DNA of 64,000 nucleotides from Sphingobium sp. MI1205 (GTDB taxonomy: Bacteria; Pseudomonadota; Alphaproteobacteria; Sphingomonadales; Sphingomonadaceae): NCBI RefSeq assembly GCF_001563285.1, contig NZ_CP005189.1, positions 1 to 64,000 on the forward strand, given 5' to 3'. Position numbers and translations under genes: made by a program. The notes under the pieces are model-generated. The model was not told the DNA's origin. It saw only the letters and a program-made list of their open reading frames with translations, and made no database searches. Below, piece after piece: positions 43,639 to 51,072 of the stretch (positions are counted from its first letter, which is position 1; each line of letters starts with the position of its first letter).

Positions 43639-44610
43639 ATGGTTATTGATTGGGGGAATGATGTGGCGGCGAAGCTGAGCGTGGGACGGGTTGCGCTGGT
43701 GGGGGCGGCTGCGCTGGCGCTGGTGTCGGTGGGCTATAATGTCTGGCGCGACCGGCCGGAAAAGACGGCGGCATCCGCGCCCTTCGCCCCTGCCGCGCAG
43801 CAGCCGTCCGACCCGGAAGCGGTGATCCGTGGATTGCAGGACCGGGTGGGGTCCAATCCCGATGACGCCGAGGGCTGGCAGATGCTGGGCTGGGCCTATT
43901 TCGAAAACGGACGGCATGCCGATGCGGTGCGGGCCTATCGCCGCGCGGTGAAGCTGGCCCCGGACAATGCGACCTTCTGGTCATCGCTGGGCGAAGCGGT
44001 GGTGATGGCGAGCGAGCGTGATCCGATGCCCAGGGAAGCGGCGGAGGCGTTCGACAAGGCTGTGAAGATCGACCCCAAGGAACCGCGCGCCCGCTATTTC
44101 CAGGCGGTGCGGAAAGATCTGGCGCAGGATCATGAAGGCGCGATCCGCGACTGGCTGGCGCTGCTGGCCGACACGCCTTCCGGCGCGCCGTGGGAAGCGG
44201 ACCTGCGGCGCACGATCGAGCAGGTGGGGAAGATCAACGGCATTGATGTGAAGGGCCGGCTGGCCGCGATAAAGCCCGCCGCGCCGCATCCCGATATGGG
44301 GTCGCCGCTAGGGGGATCGGTGGCGACGGCGGCCATTCCGGGGCCGAGCCGGGAACAGATGCAGGCGGCGGCGCAGCTTCCCAAGGGGCAGCAGGACGCG
44401 ATGATCGAGGGCATGGTGTCGGGATTGGAGGCGAAGCTGAAGGCCGATCCGGCCAATGTCGATGGCTGGATCATGCTGATGCGCAGCCGCATGACGCTGG
44501 GCGAAACGGCGAAGGCGCAGGCGGCGCTGGAGGCGGCACGCAAGGCCAATCCGGGGCAGAGCGCAAGGTTGCGGGATGAGGCGCGGGTGCTGGGGGTGCC
44601 GGGGGTGTGA
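43639..44610 (+). CDS. CcmI/CycH-like TPR protein (cytochrome c maturation)
   Basis: A 323-residue protein with an N-terminal membrane helix (VALVGAAALALVSVGYNVW), then TPR repeats at about 65-170 (DAEGWQMLGWAYFENGRHADAV with AYRRAVKLAPDN) and a C-terminal domain at about 220-320 including GMVSGLEAKLKADP and NVDGWIMLMRSR. This is the layout of the CcmI/CycH C-terminal TPR component that delivers apocytochrome to the haem ligation machinery. No other ccm gene is visible here. It is divergent from the FAD/Fe-S fusion gene with 119 bases between them, so a shared control region at 43520-43638 is plausible. Its presence fits the need to mature about 25 haems. Confidence 0.75.
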   Translation: MVIDWGNDVAAKLSVGRVALVGAAALALVSVGYNVWRDRPEKTAASAPFAPAAQQPSDPEAVIRGLQDRVGSNPDDAEGWQMLGWAYFENGRHADAVRAYRRAVKLAPDNATFWSSLGEAVVMASERDPMPREAAEAFDKAVKIDPKEPRARYFQAVRKDLAQDHEGAIRDWLALLADTPSGAPWEADLRRTIEQVGKINGIDVKGRLAAIKPAAPHPDMGSPLGGSVATAAIPGPSREQMQAAAQLPKGQQDAMIEGMVSGLEAKLKADPANVDGWIMLMRSRMTLGETAKAQAALEAARKANPGQSARLRDEARVLGVPGV

Positions 44611-44627
44611 AGGTTAGCGTTGCGCGC

Positions 44628-44650
44628 GTCCTTCGACAGGCTCAGGACGA
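44628..44650 (+). repeat. REP-like dispersed repeat copy 1
   Basis: This 23-base element has the core CCTTCGACAGGCTCAGG flanked by GT and ACGA. The same element occurs inverted at 44745-44767 and, with one core change, at 45101-45123. It is a very common extragenic repeat in sphingomonads and many other proteobacteria. Confidence 0.8.
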
Positions 44651-44744
44651 AAGGATGTTGCATGAGGCCCGCGCGGAAAGGTGGAGGCTGTTTAGCAAGG
44701 CCGAACCCGAACCCGGTGCGAAAGCGCGCTTACACTATCCCCGT

Positions 44745-44767
44745 TCGTCCTGAGCCTGTCGAAGGAC
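44745..44767 (-). repeat. REP-like dispersed repeat copy 2 (inverted)
   Basis: Reverse complement of the element at 44628-44650. The two could pair across about 95 bases to form a long stem after the CcmI-like gene, possibly acting as a 3' end or mRNA-stability structure between it and the convergent GIY-YIG gene. Confidence 0.8.
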
Positions 44768-44788
44768 GCACACTGCCCTCTCGGCAGC

Positions 44789-45094
44789 TCACCGGTCCTG
44801 CCGATTGCGCGCCAGAAGCCTGATCTTTTCCCAATCGCCTTCGATCAACGCGATTTTCTTTGCCCGGCTCCAACCCTCGATCCGGCGTTCGGCGGCGAGC
44901 GCCTCGTCCCTGCTGTCAAAGCTGTCCGTCCACACCAGCGTCACGGGTCTGCGGGATGCGGTATAGCCGCCAAGAGCGCCGCTGGAATGTTGGGCGAGGC
45001 GATGCTCCAGTTCCTCGGTGTGGCCAGCATAGAAAGAGCCGTCGCTACAGCGGAGCAGATAGGCGTGAAAGGGCATGCGCCTTGCTATCGTCAT
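44789..45094 (-). CDS. GIY-YIG nuclease superfamily protein (UPF0213 type)
   Basis: A 101-residue single-domain GIY-YIG protein. The motif reads AYLLRCSDGSFYAGHT near the N-terminus, followed by the conserved helix LEHRLAQHSSG, and a C-terminal ERRIEGWSRAKKIALIEG typical of the UPF0213/YhbQ group. These small proteins have weak or unknown nuclease activity. I use ATG 45094; ATG 45076 with AAGG upstream is an alternative. REP-like repeats lie on both sides, one seven bases before the start and one beyond the stop. Confidence 0.85.
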   Translation of the reverse strand: MTIARRMPFHAYLLRCSDGSFYAGHTEELEHRLAQHSSGALGGYTASRRPVTLVWTDSFDSRDEALAAERRIEGWSRAKKIALIEGDWEKIRLLARNRQDR

Positions 45095-45100
45095 CGCGCA

Positions 45101-45123
45101 TCCTTCGACAAGCTCAGGACGAA
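45101..45123 (+). repeat. REP-like dispersed repeat copy 3
   Basis: Core CCTTCGACAAGCTCAGG followed by ACGAA; differs from copy 1 at one core base. It lies just upstream of the GIY-YIG start and so would be in its leader. Confidence 0.8.
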
Positions 45124-45201
45124 CGGGGGTGGCGGCTCGCCTGAGGATGGAGGCGGAGCAGCTGCACGGAACACCCGCAACCCTCGCCCGTTGCATTGCT
45201 G

Positions 45202-45975
45202 ATGACCGCAGACCCCGCAATTTTCGACCCGCCGCCGGACTCCGTGGCTTTCTATACCGAAAGCCTTCAGCATCTGGTGGAATCGGGCATTCCGTTCATG
45301 CTGTCGGGCACCTATGCGCTGGGTTGCCATACCGGGATCGTGCGGCCGACCAAGGATCTGGACGTCTTCTGCAAGGCGGGCGATGCGCCGCGTATCCTTT
45401 CCTACTTCAAGCATCTGGGGCATGAGGTCGAGTTCGAGGATGAACGCTGGATCGGCAAGGTCTGGCGCGGGAACAACTTCTTCGATGTGATTTACAACAT
45501 CTCATCGGCCAGCGTGCCGGTGACCGAAGAATGGTTTCGCGACGCTGTCTATGCCGAAGTCTATGGCATTGATGTCCGCATCACGCCGCCCACAGAGTTC
45601 ATCCTGTCCAAGATCTTCATCCAGGATCGCTATCGGTATGACGGCGCGGATGTCGTCCACATGATCCTGAAACAGCATGAGCGGATCAATTGGCAATGGC
45701 TGCTCGATTCCATGGAATTGCATTGGGAATTGCTGCTGATCCATTTGCTCAACTTCCGTTTCATCTATCCGACCGAGCGGCATTGCGTGCCCTTGTGGCT
45801 GTTTGAGGAGTTGCTGGGGCGGTTGCAGACGCGCGCCGAGCTGCCGGTGCCCAATATCCGGGTGTGCCGGGGGCGGTTGCTGTCCCCGCGCGACTATCTG
45901 GTCGACATTACCGAATGGGGCTTCGCCGATGTCGTCGGCAAGGGCCTTGAGGAGAGCCATGATCGCAACAAATGA
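45202..45975 (+). CDS. Nucleotidyltransferase-fold protein
   Basis: A 257-residue protein with a minimal nucleotidyltransferase core: SGTYALGCHTG followed by RPTKDLDVFC (the Asp-X-Asp pair) at about residues 35-55, then NNFFDVIYNI with a third acidic position. The remainder is helical (PTEFILSKIF, HWELLLIHLLNFRFI). It resembles the family of uncharacterised nucleotidyltransferases annotated with aminoglycoside-resistance-like folds; substrate unknown. ATG 45202 is chosen as the first ATG of the frame. The next gene, a phosphoesterase, starts 17 bases before its stop, so the two probably act together. Confidence 0.7.
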   Translation: MTADPAIFDPPPDSVAFYTESLQHLVESGIPFMLSGTYALGCHTGIVRPTKDLDVFCKAGDAPRILSYFKHLGHEVEFEDERWIGKVWRGNNFFDVIYNISSASVPVTEEWFRDAVYAEVYGIDVRITPPTEFILSKIFIQDRYRYDGADVVHMILKQHERINWQWLLDSMELHWELLLIHLLNFRFIYPTERHCVPLWLFEELLGRLQTRAELPVPNIRVCRGRLLSPRDYLVDITEWGFADVVGKGLEESHDRNK

Positions 45976-46702
45976 ACCCACCCGGCATGACGGGCTGACG
46001 CTCGCCGCGATCGGCGACCTGCATGTCAGCGATACGTCCGAGCATCGCTATCGCGCGATGTTCGAGGAGATTTCGGAAAAGGCCGACATATTGGCGCTGT
46101 GCGGCGACCTGACCAATTTTGGCAAGACGCGCGAGGCGGAGATATTGGCCGAGGACTTACGCGCCTGTACCATTCCCACGGTCGCGGTGCTGGGCAACCA
46201 TGATTATGAATGCGGCCAGCCAGAGGAAGTCGTGCGCATCCTGCATGGCGCGGGTGTCACGGTGCTGGACGATCAGGCGGTTGAAATCAAAGGCGTCGGC
46301 TTTGCCGGGGTGAAGGGCTTTGTCGGCGGGTTCGGTCGGGGCGAACTGGGTGCGTTCGGCGAGAAGGGGATCAAGAGCTTCGTCGAAGAGGCGATCAACG
46401 AGGCGCGCAAGCTGGAAAATGCGCTGCGGTCGTTGCGGACGGACCGCTGCGTCGCGGTGCTGCATTATGCGCCCGTCGTCGATACGGTTGCAGGGGAGCC
46501 GCCGGAAATTTATCCTTTCCTGGGTTCTTCGCGGCTGGCCGAGGCGATTGACCGGTTCGACAATGTGCGCTTTGCCGTTCACGGCCATGCCCATCGTGGC
46601 GCTTTTGAAGGGCGTACGCCGCGCGGCGTGCCCGTCTACAACTGCGCGCAGTTCGTCGTGTCGGAAAAATTCGACCGGCCGTACGCCTTGATCGCGCTTT
46701 AG
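45959..46702 (+). CDS. Metallophosphoesterase paired with nucleotidyltransferase
   Basis: A 247-residue calcineurin-like phosphoesterase. Metal ligands appear in order: GDLHVS, LCGDLTNFG, LGNHDYE, LHYAPVVD and HGHAHRG. The insert at about 115-145 (GFVGGFGRGELGAFGEKG) is Gly-rich. It overlaps the nucleotidyltransferase gene and has GGAGAG six bases upstream. A transferase and a phosphoesterase in one coupled pair could add and remove a nucleotide or phosphate on a shared target, but I know of no assigned substrate. Confidence 0.8.
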   Translation: MIATNEPTRHDGLTLAAIGDLHVSDTSEHRYRAMFEEISEKADILALCGDLTNFGKTREAEILAEDLRACTIPTVAVLGNHDYECGQPEEVVRILHGAGVTVLDDQAVEIKGVGFAGVKGFVGGFGRGELGAFGEKGIKSFVEEAINEARKLENALRSLRTDRCVAVLHYAPVVDTVAGEPPEIYPFLGSSRLAEAIDRFDNVRFAVHGHAHRGAFEGRTPRGVPVYNCAQFVVSEKFDRPYALIAL

Positions 46703-46707
46703 GGCGC

Positions 46708-46836
46708 GTGGGGATTCAACCCATGGCGGGCTGCAAATAGCGGTTTTCTGCGCTTCCGGTGCTCACGTACTGAAGTACGCTGCGCGCCGGTTCTCAAAAT
46801 CCACTATTTTCGCCTCACCCTGAGCTGAATCCCCAC
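46708..46836. repeat. Large nested inverted repeat (REP/BIME-like hairpin)
   Basis: The outer arms GTGGGGATTCA (46708-46718) and TGAATCCCCAC (46826-46836) are perfect complements. Inside, CCGG at 46756 pairs with CCGG at 46787, and at the centre ACGTAC-TGAA-GTACGC forms a tight stem with a GTAC/GTAC core (46767-46778). The element begins six bases after the phosphoesterase stop. Elements with a central GTACTGAAGTAC are recurring extragenic palindromes in sphingomonads, so this may be a mobile REP-type element acting as a 3' end. Confidence 0.65.
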
Positions 46837-47008
46837 ACACCCTAGGCAGATCCCGCCGATCTGGTGACGATTGTCGCTTGGCGGGGCCGGGGAATCGGGC
46901 GGAAGCCTCCGTTCTGGTCCTTGTTCGCGGGTAAATGGCAAGGCGATTGTTCTACGCCTGATGCTTCTTGGGCGCCGTATCCTGCGGCGCGGGGCGGCAT
47001 GTGGGCAG

Positions 47009-48682
47009 ATGATTTTCGACAAGGCTTTGGCGGGGCTGAAGGCGGTCGTGGCGGCGGCGGGGCTGCTGCTGGCCAGCGCGCCCGCGTCGGCGCAAATGGC
47101 GGGACCGGGGGAGGGGGCTTCCGCGCCCGTGATCGATCGCGAGCGTTCCGATCGCGTGACGCCCCGCATCGCGCCCGCTTCCCCTGCGACGTCGGCATCG
47201 CCGCCCCCGACAGTCGAGCCAGTGAGTGAACCGGCCGCAGGCGTCGCGCTGACGCGGGTGCATTATATGGGCGCATCGCTTCCTGCTGCGCGGCTGGACA
47301 AGGCGGTTGCGCCGCTGATCGGAAGGCCGCTGACGCGCGAGACGTTGCAGGCGGTCGCCAAGGCGGTGGGCGACGCCTATGCCCGCAGCGACATCGCCTT
47401 TTACGCGGTGTCCATCCCCGCGCAGGTGCCGGCGGGCGGGCAGCTGATCGTCCGGGTCGTGGAAGGGCGGGTGACAAATTATCAACTTGCGGGCCTGTCG
47501 CCCAGCATGCCCGTGCGCCTGATCGATGCGCAGATGCGGCGGGTGGTGCGCGACACGCCGCTTCGCAAATCGGTGCTGCAACGGGCGCTGGCGCTGTTGC
47601 GCGACATTCCGGGGCAGAGCGTCGATGCGCGCGTGCGCCAAAACGGCGCGGAAGGCGAGCTGGTGCTGGACCTGATCGTCAAGCGCAAGCAGGTGCAGAT
47701 CGGCCTGCTGATCGACAATAGCGGCGTCAGCAATGTGATTGACGGCGTCCAGGCGCAACTGTCGGTGACGGCCAACGGGCTGCTGCGGGAAGGGGACAGC
47801 ACGAAAGTCGCGGGCTACCTGCCCTTCTATCCCGATCGTTATCAATTTTATTCGCTGGCCCACAGCACGCCGATTGGCGGTAACGGCACGACAGTGTTAG
47901 CCAACATCGCCCATGTGGACAGCCGCCAGCGCAATCAGCCGATCGAGGGTGAAGCGACGCTGGCCGGGGTGACGGTCAGCCACGCCGTGATCCGTAACAA
48001 TCGCACAAACCTGTCCGTGAACGCGTCGCTCGATGGCATTGATAGCAGCAATTATTTTCTCGACGTGCGCTTTGGCGATTACCGATCGCGCGCGGTGCGG
48101 CTGGGCGCGTCATGGTCGCAGTCCGATCAGCGGCAGGGCCATGCGCTGTCGGCGGTGGTGAGCCGGGGTGTCGATATATTCGGCGCGCGCGCTTTCACCG
48201 GCTTTTCGGAAAAGGCCTTTACCAAGGTCAACATGCAAGCCGTTGCGGTGCGCGCGCTGTCGAAGCGCGTGTCGCTGAAACTGACGGCGAAGGGGCAATA
48301 TTCGGCGGACAAGCTGCCCGTGACCGAGCGTTTCTCGCTGGGCGGGCGTGGGGCTGGCATGGCGTTCCGGGTTGGCACGCGCACGGCGGAACAGGCGCTG
48401 GCGGGCAGTGCGGAGCTTAGCTGGACACCTGTACGTGCGCCGCCTTTTCAGAACAGCGCCCTGTTCGCCTATGTTGATGGCGCGGTGGCGCATGGCGTTG
48501 CGCGGCCATTTTACCGGCTGCCTGCGGAGGATCTGTCGCTCGCGTCGGCGGGCGGCGGTGTGCGTGTGGGGATTGGCGCCAAATGGCGTTTGAGCGCGGA
48601 GGTCGCCGTGCCCGTCAAGCGCATCGACAGCCGCGATTCCCGCAAGGCGCGCTTCTTTTTCGGGATTGGGCGCGCCTTCTGA
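47009..48682 (+). CDS. Second TpsB/ShlB-family outer-membrane transporter (no adjacent TpsA)
   Basis: A 557-residue Omp85/TpsB-type protein with a signal peptide (VVAAAGLLLASAPASAQ), a Pro/Ala-rich linker, POTRA domains at about 75-240 (LTRVHYMGASLPAARLDKAV, GGQLIVRVVEGRVTNYQL) and a barrel to a C-terminal Phe. The L6-like VTERFSLGGRGAG segment replaces the usual VRGY. The start is uncertain: ATG 47009 gives a clean signal peptide, but ATG 46961 in frame is possible and neither has a strong ribosome binding site. Unlike the first TpsB, it has no TpsA next to it. It opens a series of surface-protein genes and might serve a distant substrate or one of these. Confidence 0.8.
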   Translation: MIFDKALAGLKAVVAAAGLLLASAPASAQMAGPGEGASAPVIDRERSDRVTPRIAPASPATSASPPPTVEPVSEPAAGVALTRVHYMGASLPAARLDKAVAPLIGRPLTRETLQAVAKAVGDAYARSDIAFYAVSIPAQVPAGGQLIVRVVEGRVTNYQLAGLSPSMPVRLIDAQMRRVVRDTPLRKSVLQRALALLRDIPGQSVDARVRQNGAEGELVLDLIVKRKQVQIGLLIDNSGVSNVIDGVQAQLSVTANGLLREGDSTKVAGYLPFYPDRYQFYSLAHSTPIGGNGTTVLANIAHVDSRQRNQPIEGEATLAGVTVSHAVIRNNRTNLSVNASLDGIDSSNYFLDVRFGDYRSRAVRLGASWSQSDQRQGHALSAVVSRGVDIFGARAFTGFSEKAFTKVNMQAVAVRALSKRVSLKLTAKGQYSADKLPVTERFSLGGRGAGMAFRVGTRTAEQALAGSAELSWTPVRAPPFQNSALFAYVDGAVAHGVARPFYRLPAEDLSLASAGGGVRVGIGAKWRLSAEVAVPVKRIDSRDSRKARFFFGIGRAF

Positions 48683-48688
48683 CCCATT

Positions 48689-48704
48689 TTTGCGTGTACG
48701 CAAA
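48689..48704. promoter_or_regulatory. Palindrome TTTGCGT-GT-ACGCAAA before the oxygenase gene
   Basis: Seven-base arms TTTGCGT and ACGCAAA flank a GT centre. It lies 14 bases before the 2OG-oxygenase start, partly touching its GGAAAG ribosome binding site. It shares both arms with the 18-base palindrome at 52379-52396. Candidate operator or ParB site. Confidence 0.6.
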
Positions 48705-48718
48705 GGAAAGCCAAAGCG

Positions 48719-49279
48719 ATGAACAATGTGTGGGAGGTCTGGCCATCGGCGCTGACCGCCGTGGAATGTGACGCGATCATCAAGCGCGCGGACTTTTACG
48801 CTGACCAATCAGCCACAGTCGGCTTCGAAACGAGCAGCCGCAGCGACGAAGCCTATCGCTCGTCCCTTATCCGCTGGTTCGATCCCTTGCGCGAAAGGGA
48901 CATTGTCGAACGCGTGATGCAATTCGTCCATGCGTCGAACCGGACCAATTTCGGCGTCGATATCGTCGCGCCCTATGAGGTGCAGTTCACCGAATATCAC
49001 GGGACGCAGCAGGGCAAATATGACTGGCATCAGGATGTCTGGCTGGAATCGGCGCGGCCGTTTGACCGCAAGCTGTCGGTCGTCGTGCAGCTTTCCGAAC
49101 CGGAGGATTATGAGGGCGGCGCGTTCGAATTTTTCTGCGTGGCGCAGCCGGGCGCGACCTTTGCGCCCAGGGGCAGCCTGCTGATCTTTCCGTCCTTCCT
49201 GCAACATCGCGTCTTGCCGGTGACGAAGGGGCTGCGCAGAAGCCTGGTGACATGGGTGGAGGGACCGCGCTGGCGGTAG
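48719..49279 (+). CDS. 2OG-Fe(II) oxygenase (prolyl-hydroxylase-like)
   Basis: A 186-residue double-stranded beta-helix oxygenase of the P4Hc/PKHD type. The iron ligands are His104 and Asp106 in WHQDVW and His163 in LQHRVLP, with Arg173/174 in LRRSLVTW for 2-oxoglutarate. The family uses Fe(II), oxygen and 2-oxoglutarate to hydroxylate side chains, often proline. The start has GGAAAG upstream and a palindrome immediately before that. The next gene encodes a collagen-like protein with about 28 Gly-Pro-X repeats, a possible substrate. Alternative substrates are EF-Tu or small molecules. Confidence 0.85.
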   Translation: MNNVWEVWPSALTAVECDAIIKRADFYADQSATVGFETSSRSDEAYRSSLIRWFDPLRERDIVERVMQFVHASNRTNFGVDIVAPYEVQFTEYHGTQQGKYDWHQDVWLESARPFDRKLSVVVQLSEPEDYEGGAFEFFCVAQPGATFAPRGSLLIFPSFLQHRVLPVTKGLRRSLVTWVEGPRWR

Positions 49280-49609
49280 CGTGGGACGGCCTGTGGGTCT
49301 GCGGCTGGCGGGATAAGATGTAACCGTTCTGGATTGTTATTTGATCCGGCCTTGCTTGAGCGTTTTCCAGAAGTGCCGGGTTGATCGGGAGCGGTTTCCG
49401 GGGAAAAGTCAGTCAATTCCGTGATATTGTTCCACGCTGCTGGCTTTTGCGTATCCTGACTGACCTTTCCCGCATGCGACTTTGACCCGGAACCGCCTAT
49501 GCCTATCGATATAACCGGATCGGCTATTTTAGAACGCGCCGTAAGGATTTTGCGTGCTTAGCCTTGTGTCCATTGCGAACTGTTCGCAGTGAAACAGGGA
49601 GGTTCCTCA
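49280..49609. other. Intergenic region before the collagen-like gene
   Basis: About 330 bases without a supported gene. GGGAAAAGTCAGTCA (49401-49415) and TGACTGACCTTTCCC (49457-49471) form an imperfect 15-base inverted repeat (14 matches). Half-sites of the island's palindrome occur at 49445 (TTTTGCGTAT) and 49548-49557 (TTTTGCGTGC). A promoter for the downstream lipoprotein is expected here; I do not see a clear -35/-10. Confidence 0.5.
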
Positions 49610-51010
49610 ATGTCCTTAGTCGGGCCGCTACGGTCTGGTCGTCATGTGCTGCTGTGCGCCACGGCGATTCCGCTTTTTCTCTTGGGTGCCTGCGCCGACG
49701 GCGTGGGTTTCGACATCGGCGCGGGCGGAGGGCAGACGCCATCCGGTCCTTCCGGTCCATCCGGCCCCGGCGGTCCTACCGGTCCCTCAGGTCCGACCGG
49801 TCCCGGCAGTCCGAGTGGTCCAGATGGCCCGACCGGCCCTGGCGGCCCGACTGGTCCCACAGGTCCAGGTGGTCCCACGGGTCCAGGCGGCCCGACCGGC
49901 CCAGGTGGTCCTACCGGCCCTGGCGGCCCAACCGGACCCGGTGGTCCCACTGGACCGACAGGCCCCGGAGGCCCGACTGGTCCGGGAGGTCCGACTGGTC
50001 CCACGACTGGCTCGCTGATCGGCGTGTCCGTTGGCGATCAGGTGATCTCCGGTCCTACCGGTCCCGGATCGCTGGTGGGCGTCAATGTCCTGCCCGGCTC
50101 GACGCCTGCGACCGGCAACCTCGCGACGGTCGATCTTCTGACCGGTGACGGGACGGTGGCGCAGGTCGGATTGCCGACCACGGCGGAAGGCGTGCAGCAG
50201 GGTCTGGCGCCGGTCGCCGCGATTGCCGGAACGCTGCTCGGCGATCAGGTGGGCGGTACGGTGGAGCAACTGACCGGCGGCCTTGCGCCCACGGTCGCGA
50301 CCGTCACGTCGGGTCTGGATCAGGTGACAGGCCCGCTGCTCGACACGGTGAACGGGGCACTGGCTCCGGTCACCGCGCCGCTGCTGGGCGATAATGGTGC
50401 GCTGGCGCCGGTGACGGGCATCGTCGAAACGGTTGCTGGCGGCCTGACCGGTGCGCTGGGCGGGGACGGCGGAGCGCCCGGATCGCTTCTTGGCGGGCCG
50501 CTGATCGGCGCCAATATCGGCGGCGAAGCGGTGAGCGGCCCTTCGACCAGCGACACGCTGGTCGGCGTCAACCTGCTGTCGTCCAGCACCGCCCCGGCGG
50601 AGGGGCAATTGCTGACCGCCGATGTGCTGACACAGGGCACGGTCGTCGATGTCGCCATACCGACGACGGCGGCGGGGGTAGAGGCGGGCCTGGCTCCTGT
50701 CGGCAATCTGGTTGGCGGCGTGCTGGGCAGCGAGGCCGGCGCGGCGGTCGATCAGGTCGTGGCCGGGGTCGCGCCGGTCGCGGCGACCGTCACCTCCACG
50801 GTCGATAGCGTCGTGTCGCCGGTGCTGGACGCCGTGAACAGCGCGGCTCCGGCACTGCCGACAGGGGGTAGCCAGGGCGGCGGCGGGGTGGGTGGCTCCC
50901 TGCTCGCTCCCGTCACCGGGCTGCTGGGTGGAGCATTGGCTCCCGCGACGGGCGGGGCCGGCCCCACCGCGCCCGTCACCGGCCTTTTGGGAGGCCTGCT
51001 GGGTCGCTGA
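49610..51010 (+). CDS. Collagen-like repeat lipoprotein
   Basis: A 466-residue surface lipoprotein. The lipobox LLGAC gives a lipidated Cys28. Residues about 46-131 are roughly 28 Gly-X-Y triplets, mainly GPT, GPG and GPS, able to form a collagen-type triple helix. Two homologous non-collagen modules follow (about 135-295 and 300-435); each has a variant of [11 protein letters not shown], then a segment like [18 protein letters not shown], and ends in VTGLLGG-type repeats. The start is ATG 49610 with GGGAGG six bases before it. Pro is in the X position, not the Y position used by animal collagen 4-hydroxylation. A hydroxylase-like gene lies upstream. Likely a trimeric surface stalk. Confidence 0.8.
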   Translation: MSLVGPLRSGRHVLLCATAIPLFLLGACADGVGFDIGAGGGQTPSGPSGPSGPGGPTGPSGPTGPGSPSGPDGPTGPGGPTGPTGPGGPTGPGGPTGPGGPTGPGGPTGPGGPTGPTGPGGPTGPGGPTGPTTGSLIGVSVGDQVISGPTGPGSLVGVNVLPGSTPATGNLATVDLLTGDGTVAQVGLPTTAEGVQQGLAPVAAIAGTLLGDQVGGTVEQLTGGLAPTVATVTSGLDQVTGPLLDTVNGALAPVTAPLLGDNGALAPVTGIVETVAGGLTGALGGDGGAPGSLLGGPLIGANIGGEAVSGPSTSDTLVGVNLLSSSTAPAEGQLLTADVLTQGTVVDVAIPTTAAGVEAGLAPVGNLVGGVLGSEAGAAVDQVVAGVAPVAATVTSTVDSVVSPVLDAVNSAAPALPTGGSQGGGGVGGSLLAPVTGLLGGALAPATGGAGPTAPVTGLLGGLLGR

Positions 51011-51072
51011 GCCGCCCCGAAGGGGAGAGGAGGCGGCCGGGCGCGCCGCCTCCTCGAACCCACCGACCTGCC

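Noticed and set aside
49740..50010. Tandem DNA repeats
   Set aside because: They are the Gly-X-Y coding triplets of the collagen-like gene, not an independent repeat element.
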